This document shows, piece after piece, positions 6,606 through 15,413 of a stretch of 64,000 nucleotides of DNA. Position 1 is the first letter of the stretch. Each line of letters opens with the position of its first letter. The DNA lies in the NCBI GenBank assembly GCA_041504365.1, contig CP167917.1, positions 1,488,001 through 1,552,000 on the forward strand, in the 5' to 3' direction. The notes under the pieces are model-generated. The model was given only the letters and a program-made list of their open reading frames with translations. It was not told the origin of the DNA and ran no database searches. This stretch comes from Dryocola sp. LX212 (GTDB lineage: Bacteria; Pseudomonadota; Gammaproteobacteria; Enterobacterales; Enterobacteriaceae). The position numbers and the translations under genes are program-made.

Positions 6606-7064
6606 TTAACGTGGCAAGCAGCCCGCGAACCAGGCGAAGAGTTTCTCCTGGAAACTGAGTTTGGTGTCATCAGGGCGTCCACATGCAATAGCAGTTCTTT
6701 TGTAGGCTGGATTTAACAAAGAACCGAAAGGTGCGGAATCAGAGTGATGCAGCGTTTTCAACTTTTGAGCAATCAGTTCCGGGGTCAGTTCATCCCCTGC
6801 GTAAAGCAACTCCCCGTACTGGCGGCTTTGTACGCTAGCACGCTCGGAAATAATGGCTGGTTGCCACACAAGTTGAATTGTCGCGATAACGACGACAGGC
6901 AAAGCAAACAACCATTCCAGACCGGTGTTAGCGAACACAGCAGTACCGCTAATAAGCTGGATAGCTGTCATCAATTTGTCAGCTCTGCCGTGAAGCGTTG
7001 CCGTCATTACTTCAAGGTAATAGCAGTAATACAGCTGGAAGTATTCGGAGCTTTGTTTAGTCAT
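6606..7064 (-). CDS. Two-TM membrane protein on the minus strand within the early operon, unknown
   Basis: 152 aa. Two adjacent hydrophobic segments (about 31-47, MTAIQLISGTAVFANTGL; about 48-70, EWLFALPVVVIATIQLVW) form a hairpin, followed by a soluble C-terminal domain (YGELLYAGDELTPELIAQKL). Layout is reminiscent of 2-TM SLATT-type effectors, but I cannot confirm that family. It runs against the rightward early operon and follows a 26-codon reading frame (7074-7154), so it is likely transcribed separately in the lysogen. A toxin or exclusion role is speculation. Confidence 0.55.
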   Translation of the reverse strand: MTKQSSEYFQLYYCYYLEVMTATLHGRADKLMTAIQLISGTAVFANTGLEWLFALPVVVIATIQLVWQPAIISERASVQSRQYGELLYAGDELTPELIAQKLKTLHHSDSAPFGSLLNPAYKRTAIACGRPDDTKLSFQEKLFAWFAGCLPR

Positions 7065-7073
7065 GCCGGGATC

Positions 7074-7154
7074 CTATTTTTTATCCTGCCCCGGTGCTGG
7101 TTGAGGTGCAGGGGCAGGGCGAGGCAATACGTGGAAGTTGTCAGAGTCTGACAT
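7074..7154 (-). CDS. Tiny proline-rich ORF upstream of the two-TM gene (26 aa)
   Basis: ATG 7152-7154 is preceded by AAAGGAG at good spacing and encodes a Pro/Ala-rich peptide: MSDSDNFHVLPRPAPA, then QPAPGQDKK. It ends ten bases before the start of the 152-aa membrane protein. The strong ribosome site and tight linkage suggest a real leader peptide or small partner protein, possibly controlling translation of the downstream gene. No homologue is known to me. Confidence 0.45.
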   Translation of the reverse strand: MSDSDNFHVLPRPAPAPQPAPGQDKK

Positions 7155-7177
7155 CAGGTTTCTCCTTTGAGGGGTAG

Positions 7178-7270
7178 ATGATTGTTCGCGCAAATATTCT
7201 ACCACTAAGGCACGCGCCGGGCGTGTTGAAAAATTCCCGGCACATTTTTAAATGGGCATTTGTTCAATGA
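7178..7270 (+). CDS. Possible 30-aa ORF in the early operon
   Basis: ATG 7178 follows GAGGGG with short spacing and encodes MIVRANILPLRHAPGVLK and a basic, aromatic tail ending FVQ. It overlaps no other gene and fills the gap between the divergent membrane-protein pair and the next rightward gene. Coding status rests only on the start and ribosome site. Confidence 0.3.
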   Translation: MIVRANILPLRHAPGVLKNSRHIFKWAFVQ

Positions 7271-7322
7271 GTTAGCCGGGGAATTACTCGTTCTCCCTTT
7301 CGGTTACCAGTGAGGTTAAGTG

Positions 7323-7664
7323 ATGGCGATAGAAGGTGATGCGGCAAGGGTCCCACTAAGTCTGTGTAAACGCCTGGACGGGCTTAACCATATTGCGACG
7401 TTAAGAGAGAAAGTGTTTGGCTTGAATTTTGAGCAAGAGCTTGAACGGTTTATTGAGGAAATGCGTGATCCGCGCGACGTTAACAAGATTCAGAATGAGC
7501 GCGCGTTGGCGGCCATATTCTTTATGGCAAAGATTCCGGCAGACCGTCATGGCATCCATATTAATGATCTGACTACTGACGAAAAGCGGGAATTGATTAA
7601 AGCAATGAACCACTTTCGCGCAGTCGTGAGCTTATTTCCAAAACGGCTAACCATGCCGAATTAA
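7323..7664 (+). CDS. Conserved early phage protein, DUF5347-like
   Basis: 113-aa soluble, helical protein starting MAIEGDAARVPLS; features include LCKRLDGLNHIATLREKVFG and a C-terminal KAMNHFRAVVSLFPKRL. A GTG one codon upstream (7320) is possible, but GAGG at 7312-7315 is better spaced for ATG 7323. It resembles small early proteins of P2-like enterophages (DUF5347) as far as I can recall. No catalytic motif is seen and the function is unknown. It sits between the regulators and the replication genes. Confidence 0.5.
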   Translation: MAIEGDAARVPLSLCKRLDGLNHIATLREKVFGLNFEQELERFIEEMRDPRDVNKIQNERALAAIFFMAKIPADRHGIHINDLTTDEKRELIKAMNHFRAVVSLFPKRLTMPN

Positions 7665-7731
7665 CCCACAACAGAAATTAATGGCGTAAACCCGCCGGGC
7701 ATTCCTTTGCCCAAATTCAGGAGAAATGATT

Positions 7732-7968
7732 ATGCGAAATATCCAGACTCGAGAATTAAAAACAGGTCCAGACGATGCGGGCATCAATTTGCTGCTGACT
7801 GAGGCGCGCATGGATGAACGGAAGGACCGCGCTTTAGCCGTCTCAATCCGTATGGAGACCCTGGCAATCCATATCTTGCAGAAAGGTATGAGTGGGACAG
7901 AAGCGGCGGAACTGCTGCGGCGTGAAGCCGAGCGCTGCGAAGCCGAATCAAGAGGGGACTGGCACTAA
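7732..7968 (+). CDS. Small early phage protein, DUF2732-like
   Basis: 78-aa helical, charged protein (MRNIQTRELKTGPDDAG; LLTEARMDERKDRALAVSIRM). The start at 7732 lies 8 nt after AGGAG; the ATG at 7726 would be only 2 nt away. Its stop overlaps the start of the next gene (ATGG at 7968), so translation is coupled. It matches the DUF2732 group found just before the TraR-like gene in P2/186 phages. Function unknown. Confidence 0.6.
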   Translation: MRNIQTRELKTGPDDAGINLLLTEARMDERKDRALAVSIRMETLAIHILQKGMSGTEAAELLRREAERCEAESRGDWH

Positions 7969-8195
7969 TGGCAGACTCCATGGATCTCGTACAGCAGCGT
8001 GTTGAAGAAGAACGCCAGCGCCATATCCACACCGCCCGCAACAGAACGCCGGGCGTTTCCCGTGTGCTTTGCATTGATTGCGATACACCTATACCGAGTG
8101 CTCGCCGCCAGGCTATTCCGGGCGTGCAGTGTTGCGTCACCTGTCAGGAAATCGCAGAGCTAAAAGGGAAACACTACAGCGGAGGTGCACTGTGA
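7968..8195 (+). CDS. TraR/DksA-type zinc-finger protein
   Basis: 75-aa protein with a C4 zinc finger: CIDC near residues 35-38 and CVTC near 56-59, 17 residues apart, followed by [11 protein letters not shown]. This is the TraR/DksA C4 signature. TraR of F binds the secondary channel of RNA polymerase and mimics DksA plus ppGpp, so a role in shifting host or phage transcription is plausible. The equivalent gene sits directly upstream of A in P2 (orf82). Confidence 0.8.
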   Translation: MADSMDLVQQRVEEERQRHIHTARNRTPGVSRVLCIDCDTPIPSARRQAIPGVQCCVTCQEIAELKGKHYSGGAL

Positions 8196-8217
8196 TTGCC
8201 TGGGGTGGAGGCTTTCA

Positions 8218-10608
8218 GTGAAGCCATTAGCAACGGCAAAGAGTAAACCCGGCGGCTCAAAGGAGGCCGCCGCGGCCCTTTCCTGGAATAAGCCTAAAAA
8301 GGCGGTTAACCCCTATCTGGACCCGGCGGAAGTTGCGCCGGTGTCCGCGCTTTCAAACCTGATCACTCTCTACGCTGCGGATAACGAGCAGGAGCAGCTG
8401 CGCTGCGAGGCGCTGAGTGATGAGGTCTGGGAACGCTATTTCTTTAATGAATCCCGCGATCCCGTCCAGCGTGAAATGGAGCAGGACCGGCTGATTAGCC
8501 GCGCCAAAATGGCCCGCGAGCAGCAGCGGTTTAATCCCGATCTGGTTATTGTGGCTGACGTCAGCGCCCAGCCTTCACATATCAGCAAGCCTCTGCTGGA
8601 GCGTATTAAATACTTCAAGGGCCTGGGCAGGCCTAAAGCCTATTCCCGCTATCTGCGCGAAACGATCAGGCCTTGCCTTGAACGGCTTGAGCGCGTGCGC
8701 GACAGCCAGGTGTCAGCTTCATTTCGTTTCATGGCAAGCCATGACGGGCTGGATGGTCTGCTGGTTATGCCTGAAATGAATCAGAATCAGGTTAAACAGT
8801 TGTCCACGCTGGTTGCGGCTCATATGAGCATGTGCCTTGAAGCTGCATGCGGTGAGCTGTTTGTGACGGATGACGTAAAGCCGGAAGAGATCCGCCAGTC
8901 ATGGGAACGGGTTGCAGCGGAAGCCATGCGCTTAGACGTCATCCCGCCCGCTTTCGAGCAGCTTCGCCGCAAGAAGCGCCGCCGCAAGCCCGTACCTTAT
9001 GACCTTATTCCGGGTTCGCTGGCGCGCATGCTTTGCGCGGACTGGTGGTATCGCAAGCTGTGGCAGATGCGTTGTGAATGGCGGGAAGAGCAGCTGCGCG
9101 CCGTCTGTTTGGTTAACAAAAAAGCGTCCCCGTATGTCAGTTATGAAGCCGTGATCCACAAGCGCGAGCAGCGCCGAAAATCGCTTGAGTTTTTCCGCTC
9201 GCATGAGCTGGTCAATGAGGCCGGGGACACGCTGGATATGGAAGATGTGGTGAATGCCAGCAGCAGTAATCCGGCGCACCGTCGCAATGAAATGATGGCC
9301 TGCGTTAAGGGACTGGAGCTTATCGCGGAAATGCGCGGAGACTGCGCCGTGTTCTATACCATCACCTGCCCGTCACGCTTTCATGCAACCCTCAGCAACG
9401 GCAGGCCCAATCCAAAGTGGGCCAGTGAAACGATCAGGCAGAGCAGTGATTATCTGGTTGATACGTTCGCCGCGTTCCGCAAGGCAATGCACAAGGCCGG
9501 TCTGCGCTGGTATGGCGTCCGCGTTGCAGAGCCGCACCATGACGGCACCGTACACTGGCACCTGCTGTGCTTCATGCGCAAAAAGGAGCGCCGATCCATC
9601 ACCGCGCTGCTGCGTAAGTTTGCCATTCGTGAGGACCGCGAGGAGCTGGGCAGCAACACGGGGCCGCGCTTCAAGTCGGAGCTTATTAACCCGCGCAAAG
9701 GCACCCCAACCAGCTACATCGCCAAATACATCAGTAAGAACATCGACGGGCGCGGCCTTGCAAAAGAAGTCAGCAAGGAAACGGGCAGAACCCTGCGCGA
9801 TAGCGCCGAATACGTCAGTGCCTGGGCGTCCCTGCATCGTGTTCAACAGTTCCGCTTCTTCGGAATTCCGGGGCGTCAGGCTTACCGCGAGCTGCGTTTA
9901 CTGGCAGGACAAGCTGCAAGACTGCAGAACGAAAAAAAGGCTGGCGCGCCGGTGCTGGCTGATGCGCGTCTGGATGCCGTACTGGCTGCTGCCGATGCGG
10001 GCTGCTTCGCAACCTACATCACAAAGCAGGGCGGCGTGCTGGTTCCCCGCAAATACCACCTTATCAGGACGGCATACGAGCTTAACGACGAGCCGAGCAC
10101 CTACGGCGATCACGGCATCCGTATTTATGGTGTCTGGTCCCCGTTAACGCAGGGCCGCATCTGTACGCACGCGGTGAAGTGGAAAAAGGTTCGTAAGGCC
10201 GTTGATGTTCAGGAGGCGGCAGCCGACCAGGGCGCTTGCGCCCCTTGGACTCGTGGCAATAACTGTCCCCCTGTAGAAAATTTAAACATATCAGGGGGCG
10301 ATTTATCCGGCGGTGAAGAAGCTTCACCGCTGCCAGACTTTGAAAATATGAGCAAAAAGGAACTGCGGGAGCTGACCGCGCGGCTGCGCCTGGTCAAACC
10401 GAAGCGCCGGAAAGGGTACAAACAGAAAATAACGGGTCAGCAGCGGCTACAGCTTGAGTCAGAACTGGTCACAAGGGGCTTTGAAGGTTCAGAGAAGGAG
10501 GTTGATTTGCTTCTTCGTGGCGGCAGTATCCCATCAGGTGCAGGCATGAGGATTTTTTACCGAAACGAAAGGCTGCAGGAGGATGATAAATGGCGGCAGT
10601 GGTACTGA
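8218..10608 (+). CDS. A: Replication initiator A, HUH endonuclease
   Basis: Nicks the phage origin and joins covalently to the 5' end to start rolling-circle replication. The 796-aa product carries the HUH metal-binding motif HWH at about 446-448 (in TVHWHLLCF) and paired catalytic tyrosines at about 500 and 504 ([10 protein letters not shown]), the same i, i+4 spacing as P2 A. Length fits P2 A (761 aa). I chose GTG 8218 (GGAGG seven bases upstream); a GTG at 8185 would overlap the TraR-like gene by 11 bp. A nine-codon frame (8193-8222) ends on this start and may couple translation. P2 replicates from a site inside A, so the origin is probably within this gene. Confidence 0.95.
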   Translation: MKPLATAKSKPGGSKEAAAALSWNKPKKAVNPYLDPAEVAPVSALSNLITLYAADNEQEQLRCEALSDEVWERYFFNESRDPVQREMEQDRLISRAKMAREQQRFNPDLVIVADVSAQPSHISKPLLERIKYFKGLGRPKAYSRYLRETIRPCLERLERVRDSQVSASFRFMASHDGLDGLLVMPEMNQNQVKQLSTLVAAHMSMCLEAACGELFVTDDVKPEEIRQSWERVAAEAMRLDVIPPAFEQLRRKKRRRKPVPYDLIPGSLARMLCADWWYRKLWQMRCEWREEQLRAVCLVNKKASPYVSYEAVIHKREQRRKSLEFFRSHELVNEAGDTLDMEDVVNASSSNPAHRRNEMMACVKGLELIAEMRGDCAVFYTITCPSRFHATLSNGRPNPKWASETIRQSSDYLVDTFAAFRKAMHKAGLRWYGVRVAEPHHDGTVHWHLLCFMRKKERRSITALLRKFAIREDREELGSNTGPRFKSELINPRKGTPTSYIAKYISKNIDGRGLAKEVSKETGRTLRDSAEYVSAWASLHRVQQFRFFGIPGRQAYRELRLLAGQAARLQNEKKAGAPVLADARLDAVLAAADAGCFATYITKQGGVLVPRKYHLIRTAYELNDEPSTYGDHGIRIYGVWSPLTQGRICTHAVKWKKVRKAVDVQEAAADQGACAPWTRGNNCPPVENLNISGGDLSGGEEASPLPDFENMSKKELRELTARLRLVKPKRRKGYKQKITGQQRLQLESELVTRGFEGSEKEVDLLLRGGSIPSGAGMRIFYRNERLQEDDKWRQWY

Positions 10609-10693
10609 TGCCGCAGGTTTGCGGGAAATGAGGTTATCTATTATTCAAAGGGTTAGCTGAGTAAAAAAGTATTTCAGCTTTATTTACATTTGA

Positions 10694-10713
10694 TGTACTG
10701 TATATATAAACAG
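10694..10713 (+). promoter_or_regulatory. LexA (SOS) box upstream of the small post-A gene
   Basis: TACTGTATATATAAACAGTA fits the LexA consensus across all 20 bases. It lies 18 bp upstream of the GTG start at 10732 and shares its central 18 bp with the box at int. A TTTACA element (10681-10686) lies just upstream. Coliphage 186 places its LexA-controlled antirepressor gene tum in the same part of the genome. Confidence 0.75.
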
Positions 10714-10731
10714 TAATGATGGGAGGGAGTT

Positions 10732-10917
10732 GTGAACGATTTGTTCATGGAGTCACTTGCACTACAGCGTATCGAACTTATGGCCCGGCTGGTCGCTGGT
10801 TCTGACTGCAGCGATGACGATAAGGAGGTTGCCATTTCATGGCTGTCGGAACTGACAAGCGAGCTGGTTACCAGGCTAAACGTGCACGAAGTAGGGCAGG
10901 ATGAAAGCACGCATTAG
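10732..10917 (+). CDS. Small SOS-linked phage protein
   Basis: 61-aa acidic helical protein starting at GTG behind GGGAGGGAG (MNDLFMESLALQRIELMARL; then DDKEVAISWLSELTSEL). The LexA box 18 bp upstream implies induction by DNA damage. By position it matches the SOS genes of 186 and Fels-2 that inactivate the repressor (Tum), but it is much shorter than 186 Tum (146 aa) and I see no convincing sequence match. A role in prophage induction is therefore inference from regulation and location. Confidence 0.6.
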   Translation: MNDLFMESLALQRIELMARLVAGSDCSDDDKEVAISWLSELTSELVTRLNVHEVGQDESTH

Positions 10918-11099
10918 CGAATTTTTGCCAGGGGAAACTCCCTCCCACATGGCACTGCAAGTCATGCGAAGGCGGTGCATATCTATGGTGCATGAATTCG
11001 CATGATCGCAAAAGGATCGCAACGGGTCAGAACCGCCAGCGCTGGCGTGCTTTCTGGCCCGTCATGCATCTGCATGAAAACCACTCCCTAAAGCGGGTA

Positions 11100-11118
11100 G
11101 GCGTGGCGGGGATACGAT
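11100..11118. other. cos: cos (cohesive-end) site
   Basis: GGCGTGGCGGGGATACGAT closely resembles the 19-base cohesive-end sequence of P2/186-type phages as I remember it (GGCG-GGCGGGGAAAGCA). It lies in the expected gap between the replication region and the portal gene. The rest of 10918-11146 holds no gene. Confidence 0.6.
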
Positions 11119-11209
11119 TGCGCGCTGAGCTTTAGCATGGAACTCATTGTTTTGCGAAATTAAACTTCTGGGGATATCATGGACGAAATTACTTCGTGGG
11201 ACATGGTCA

Positions 11210-12184
11210 ATGGGTTTAGGATTAAAAGATGCTATTGTGCATACTGCTGCGTTTCATCAGAAAGAAACTAATCAGTTGCTTTTGCCGAACGACCATTGGC
11301 ATCCAGGTTTTATTACGGTTTTAGCTGCCTACGTGAATCACCATGGGATTACCGAGGAGAGCTGTTCTTTATCAAGTCCTGAATACATGCGCGCAATTAA
11401 TCTGCAAGGGGCGCTCTGGGGTGAGGATCAGTATCAGCAGGAACGTGTCAATGTTGGTAGAAATTACAGTCTTGTCACTGCATTAACCAATGTTGAAGCT
11501 GTCGATGTCGCGACCAGCAGTATCAATAGCTGTGTCAGGCAACTTACATTCCCTGACCGAGACTCAAATGAATATCCAAAAGGTCTGACTGATCTCACCC
11601 ACGTAATCGGAGAACTTCATGACAATGTCTGGTCTCACGGGAAATCTACGGGTTTTTCATTTGCGCAGCGTTCTGCAGTACCTCGTACAAATAGAAGAGA
11701 GCATTTTTTAGAGTTTTCTTTGGCAGACTGTGGGTTGGGTTTTCTTAGAGAGCTGCGTCGTGCGGGTATATCTGGTATCGAAACACATCAAGACGCAATT
11801 GCATGGTGCATACAGGAAGGGCACTCTTCTAAACATGCCGATCTGCAAGATGATTGGGCTCAGCAGCTTCCCCACGATTTTATTGGGGGTAGCATGTTTG
11901 GTCACGGGGTTGCAGTAAAAGAAAAAGAGAATAACCATCAAGGGCTTGGATTACATCACTTGATGAAATTGGTAAAAACTTATAACGGGGAATTGCAACT
12001 GGCTACAGGAAATGTATGCTTAGAGGCGATTGGTGATGAAGTGAGCTATACTGAGTTACGCCATGAGTGGCTTGGAGTTGCTGTATCGTGCCGTTTTAAG
12101 ATTCATGAACTAGCAGTCGATAAAGATAACGAAGAAAATGACCCTCAGCTTATGGAAATCATGCAGGCATTAGGAGGAGAGTGA
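11210..12184 (+). CDS. GHKL-type ATPase domain protein
   Basis: About 324 aa from ATG 11210; the frame is open upstream to a TTG at 11147. Bergerat-fold motifs of the GHKL (histidine-kinase-like/anti-sigma) ATPases are visible: N box ELHDNVWSHG with Glu about 135 and Asn about 139, G1 box DCGLG (about 173-177), and G2 box QGLGLHHL (about 244-251). There is no dimerisation histidine or receiver domain, so it is not a classical sensor kinase. It overlaps the STAS-like gene. The pair resembles anti-sigma-like ATPase plus STAS partner systems. It is inserted between cos and Q, is AT-richer than flanking structural genes, and ends in its own terminator, all typical of cargo. A +1 frame start at 11178 (MDEITSWDMVNG) hints at a possible frameshift near 11212-11217. 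Confidence 0.7.
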   Translation: MGLGLKDAIVHTAAFHQKETNQLLLPNDHWHPGFITVLAAYVNHHGITEESCSLSSPEYMRAINLQGALWGEDQYQQERVNVGRNYSLVTALTNVEAVDVATSSINSCVRQLTFPDRDSNEYPKGLTDLTHVIGELHDNVWSHGKSTGFSFAQRSAVPRTNRREHFLEFSLADCGLGFLRELRRAGISGIETHQDAIAWCIQEGHSSKHADLQDDWAQQLPHDFIGGSMFGHGVAVKEKENNHQGLGLHHLMKLVKTYNGELQLATGNVCLEAIGDEVSYTELRHEWLGVAVSCRFKIHELAVDKDNEENDPQLMEIMQALGGE

Positions 12185-12522
12185 TGAACAAAATCGCATA
12201 CAAGTTGCCCGAGGGTGACCTGGCTTCGCGCAATCAGGCTATCCCCCAACGGCATAAAATCGAGTTTTTTATCATCGAAGGTAACTCTGTAGATTTGGAT
12301 TTGAGTGGTGTGTATTCAATTTCTGAATCCTACTCGGATGAAATATTTGGTGTGCTTGTTGTTAAATTCGGAGCCACTAAGGTATTGAGTCAATTGAAGA
12401 TTCGTAACGCTTCTCCTTCGATTTTGAAAAGTATTGCAAAGGTAATCCAGCGTCGGAGCAATGAAGTAGCATCAAAGAAGGTTCATTCTCCTGGATTTGA
12501 CGGTACCTATGCCGTTTGCTGA
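12184..12522 (+). CDS. STAS-like (DUF4325-type) protein
   Basis: 112-aa protein. The central motif DLSGVYSISESYSDEIFGVLVVKFG followed by LKIRNASPSILKSIAKVI is what I know of STAS-like DUF4325 proteins, which are usually encoded next to GHKL ATPases. Its ATG overlaps the upstream stop (TGATG) with GGAGGAG in front, so translation is coupled. By analogy with SpoIIAA/SpoIIAB it could be the phosphorylation target or binding partner of the ATPase. The regulated process is unknown; an antiphage role is possible given the site. Confidence 0.6.
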   Translation: MNKIAYKLPEGDLASRNQAIPQRHKIEFFIIEGNSVDLDLSGVYSISESYSDEIFGVLVVKFGATKVLSQLKIRNASPSILKSIAKVIQRRSNEVASKKVHSPGFDGTYAVC

Positions 12523-12539
12523 TTAAGAAATAGGAAAAG

Positions 12540-12563
12540 GCGCTCAAAATGAGCGCTTTTTTT
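12540..12563 (+). terminator. Intrinsic terminator of the GHKL/STAS-like operon
   Basis: Perfect 7-bp stem GCGCTCA/TGAGCGC with a 3-base loop, followed by seven T. It separates the rightward cargo pair from the convergent portal gene Q. Read on the minus strand the hairpin is followed by CTTTTCC, so it may also slow transcription from Q. Confidence 0.8.
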
Positions 12564-12570
12564 GTTCCTG

Positions 12571-13599
12571 CTATTCTTGCAAATGCAATGTATACGGCTC
12601 AAACCGGATCACTTCTTCCCCTATCCACCCATTAAGCTCTTGCATTCGCCTCTGCAATGGCATCAGTTCATTCCTAACAAAAACCTTACTAGCCTTCTCC
12701 ACATCCCCAAACCCACCAACGTTGCTCGGGATAATTCCCATCATTTGTGGCGGTACGCGGTGAGCGGCCAGCATGTCATCCCGTGATACGTTTTTGATAT
12801 TCAGAAACTCGTCCTTTGCAGCAACCTCTGATAGTGGGATGATCTGGATGCCGTCCTTCTTCCCGTTCGGGGAATACATAAACAGATTACGGAAGTTGCC
12901 CGGCCCCTTTGATTTCTTCATTGCTTCGCGGATATTGTCCACGTCTGACTGCTGCGCTGCCGGGTCGCTCATATACATGATGAAACCTGCATGGCTGCCG
13001 TTGAGATAATACTTGCGGCGGAACAACGTAGCCGACTCGTTCAGCAGGGTGGATGGGATGGCGGACAGGTACTCCGGCAGGCCGTAAATCTCCTGATTCA
13101 AATCCGGTTCGATAAGGTGGAATACGCTGCCGGGCGTGAACTGATAGGGCTGCTGGTCGTAGCCATATTGCACAAACCAGTAGGTGTCTAGGTCGGTGCC
13201 GCGGCGGGTGAACTTAGCCAGCGATGGCTCCAGTTTCAGTGTGCCACCCATTCTGTTAGTGCGCTTCTCCAGATATGCATTGCCAAAAACAAGAAAGTCC
13301 TGGGCGAACCGGCTGAACGCCTGCTGGCTTAACAGCGGATGCGGGATAAAGGTGCTGGTCAGAATATTACGCTTAACGAAAATCGGCGAGCTGTGGTGGA
13401 CGGCGGCGCGGAACGTGCGGGCCAGCCCGTCAAAACTGATCGGCGGCTCATACCATCTGTCCATCTGCACGCATTCCAGATAATCCAGCAGTTCCCGGCG
13501 GTCCAGCACCGGCACAGGGTCACCAAAGGAAAACGCCTCGGCGGCTGCCGAACCTGAATGGTTACGCATGTTCTGCTGGCGGTTCTTACGCTTGCCCAT
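12571..13599 (-). CDS. Q: Capsid portal protein Q
   Basis: Forms the portal ring at the capsid vertex through which DNA is packaged. 342 aa, the size of P2 Q (344). Recognisable P2-type stretches are PPISFDGLARTFRAAVHHSS, FGNAYLEK, VFHLIEPDLNQEIYGLPEYL and HRVPPQMMGIIPSNVGGFG. Its start overlaps the stop of P, so P and Q are one leftward operon. It converges on the GHKL/STAS-like cargo pair. Confidence 0.95.
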   Translation of the reverse strand: MGKRKNRQQNMRNHSGSAAAEAFSFGDPVPVLDRRELLDYLECVQMDRWYEPPISFDGLARTFRAAVHHSSPIFVKRNILTSTFIPHPLLSQQAFSRFAQDFLVFGNAYLEKRTNRMGGTLKLEPSLAKFTRRGTDLDTYWFVQYGYDQQPYQFTPGSVFHLIEPDLNQEIYGLPEYLSAIPSTLLNESATLFRRKYYLNGSHAGFIMYMSDPAAQQSDVDNIREAMKKSKGPGNFRNLFMYSPNGKKDGIQIIPLSEVAAKDEFLNIKNVSRDDMLAAHRVPPQMMGIIPSNVGGFGDVEKASKVFVRNELMPLQRRMQELNGWIGEEVIRFEPYTLHLQE

Positions 13600-15368
13600 T
13601 AAAAAATCTCCACGATATTAGTATTGCTGGCGGTCACGCCTTCCAGCGGTTCGTTAAACAGCGCGTGCATGGTTGCCCAGGCCAAATCTGCGTGGCTTGC
13701 TTCTTCGCTGCGGCTGGCTTCGTATGTCGGGCGGTTGCCGCTGGCCGTGGTGGCGCGGCGGATAGCCATAAAACTCTGGGCGATATCGGTGTGGCCTGCG
13801 TCAAACTCCAGACGGCGATGGCTAATGATGTCGTACGCCTTAAGCACAAGGGCGTTTTTGACGTTGGGGTTGTAGACAAACTCTCGCGCAGCGGGGAAGA
13901 ACTGCTTCACGTTCTGATAAACCCCGTGGCCCACGCCGGTTGAGTCAATGCCGATATAGGTCACGTTGTACTGTTTGGTCAGCGCTTCTATGGCGGCCGC
14001 CTGGGCGCGGAAGTCCATACCCCGCCACTGATGGCGTTCCAGAATGCGGAACTTACCGCCAGGTACAATAGGTGGAGCCATTACCACGCATCCCGCGCTG
14101 TCTCCGTTCTGCGTGCCTTTCGCCGGGTCGTAGCCAATCCACACCGGGCGCCAGCCGAACGGGCGGATCATCATCGGCTCGAAATCCTCCCAGACCTCCC
14201 AGCTGTCCACCATGCACGCCTGCATATCCGCCAGTGGGAACACGGAGGCGAGATCGTCGATAAACTCGCACATCAGCAGGTTCTGGTACTCGTCCGGGCT
14301 GTACTCGAGGCGCAGCTGGTCGAGGTCGAACAGGTTACAACCGCCGCGTACCGCATCCTCTACGGTAACAATCTGACGAAACTGGCCGTCAGCGCAGAAC
14401 GCGCCCGGTGCAAGATGCTTGTGGGTCAGATCAATATCCACGCGATCCGTTTTGGCGCGCCCTTTGTTGAAGAGCGCGCCGGACCAGAACGGGTAGGCGC
14501 TGTGCGTAAGGCTGGACGGCGTTGAGAAATAGGTTTGTCGCCATTTCTTATGTAACGCCATCCCGGAGGCCACCTTGCGCAGCTCCTGGAATTTCGGTAT
14601 CCAGAAATACTCATCCAGATACAGGTTGCCGTGGTAGCTCTGGGCGGTGCGGGCGTTGGTGCCCAGAAAATACAGGCACGCGCCGTTGCTTAGCGTCATT
14701 GGGTCGCCTTTCAGCTCCACGTCCACTTCGCGGGCAAACTCCAGAATGTACTGTTTGAAAACGTGCGCCTGTGCCTTGCTTGCGGAGAGAAAAATCTGGT
14801 TGCGCCCGCTGGTCAGCGCATCAATCAACGCCTCGCGGGCAAAGTAGTAGGTGGCGCCAATCTGGCGCGATTTGAGCACGTTGCGGATACGGTGCTTATT
14901 ACCCGCATCCCACCAGTTGCGCTGATAGCCAAACAGTGAGTCGTGAAAAACCTCCTGGAGCTTTTCGATTTGTTCATCGCTGAATACGTTCTTTTCCGGG
15001 GGCTTCCGTGGGCTGCTGTTGCGGTTCGCCACGTTGGGGTTCAGATCGGCTTCGTTGCCGCCGTTGTTGAATTTGCCAATGCGTGCGTGACGCTCTGCCT
15101 GACGTGCCAGCAGGTCGATTTCCTTAAAGTCCCGTCCCTCCTTCGCGGGGTTCATAATGAGCTGACAATAACGCGCCGCCGTGGTCAGCTGCATCTGGTC
15201 GAGCGGGCCGATCTTGCTCCAGCCGTCGCGCTTCTTCCAGCTGTGCACGGTTGCGGGTTTCTCTCCCAGCATTTCGGCAATGCGGGCGATGCGTAACCCC
15301 TGAAAGTACAGGAACATGGCCTGACGGCGGGGATCGAGGTCTGGATTAACAGGTGTCGTCGTTGTCAT
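13599..15368 (-). CDS. P: Terminase large subunit (ATPase) P
   Basis: Powers DNA packaging into the procapsid and, with M, cuts cos. 589 aa, as in P2 P (590). It has an N-terminal helix-turn-helix (GLRIARIAEMLGEKPATVHSW), a degenerate Walker A (KSRQIGATYYF), Walker B YLDEYFW and a nuclease-like region (GYDPAKGTQNGDSAG). Divergent from O across a shared control region with an Ogr-type box (15414-15433). Confidence 0.95.
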   Translation of the reverse strand: MTTTTPVNPDLDPRRQAMFLYFQGLRIARIAEMLGEKPATVHSWKKRDGWSKIGPLDQMQLTTAARYCQLIMNPAKEGRDFKEIDLLARQAERHARIGKFNNGGNEADLNPNVANRNSSPRKPPEKNVFSDEQIEKLQEVFHDSLFGYQRNWWDAGNKHRIRNVLKSRQIGATYYFAREALIDALTSGRNQIFLSASKAQAHVFKQYILEFAREVDVELKGDPMTLSNGACLYFLGTNARTAQSYHGNLYLDEYFWIPKFQELRKVASGMALHKKWRQTYFSTPSSLTHSAYPFWSGALFNKGRAKTDRVDIDLTHKHLAPGAFCADGQFRQIVTVEDAVRGGCNLFDLDQLRLEYSPDEYQNLLMCEFIDDLASVFPLADMQACMVDSWEVWEDFEPMMIRPFGWRPVWIGYDPAKGTQNGDSAGCVVMAPPIVPGGKFRILERHQWRGMDFRAQAAAIEALTKQYNVTYIGIDSTGVGHGVYQNVKQFFPAAREFVYNPNVKNALVLKAYDIISHRRLEFDAGHTDIAQSFMAIRRATTASGNRPTYEASRSEEASHADLAWATMHALFNEPLEGVTASNTNIVEIF

Positions 15369-15413
15369 ACTGTCAGACTACGGCCCGCCGCCCCGCCTTT
15401 CCGCTTCACCCTG

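Noticed and set aside
9383-10147. 254-aa ORF in an alternative frame of gene A
   Set aside because: High-GC shadow of A; Ser/Arg/Ala-rich, no ribosome site, and A carries clear catalytic motifs.
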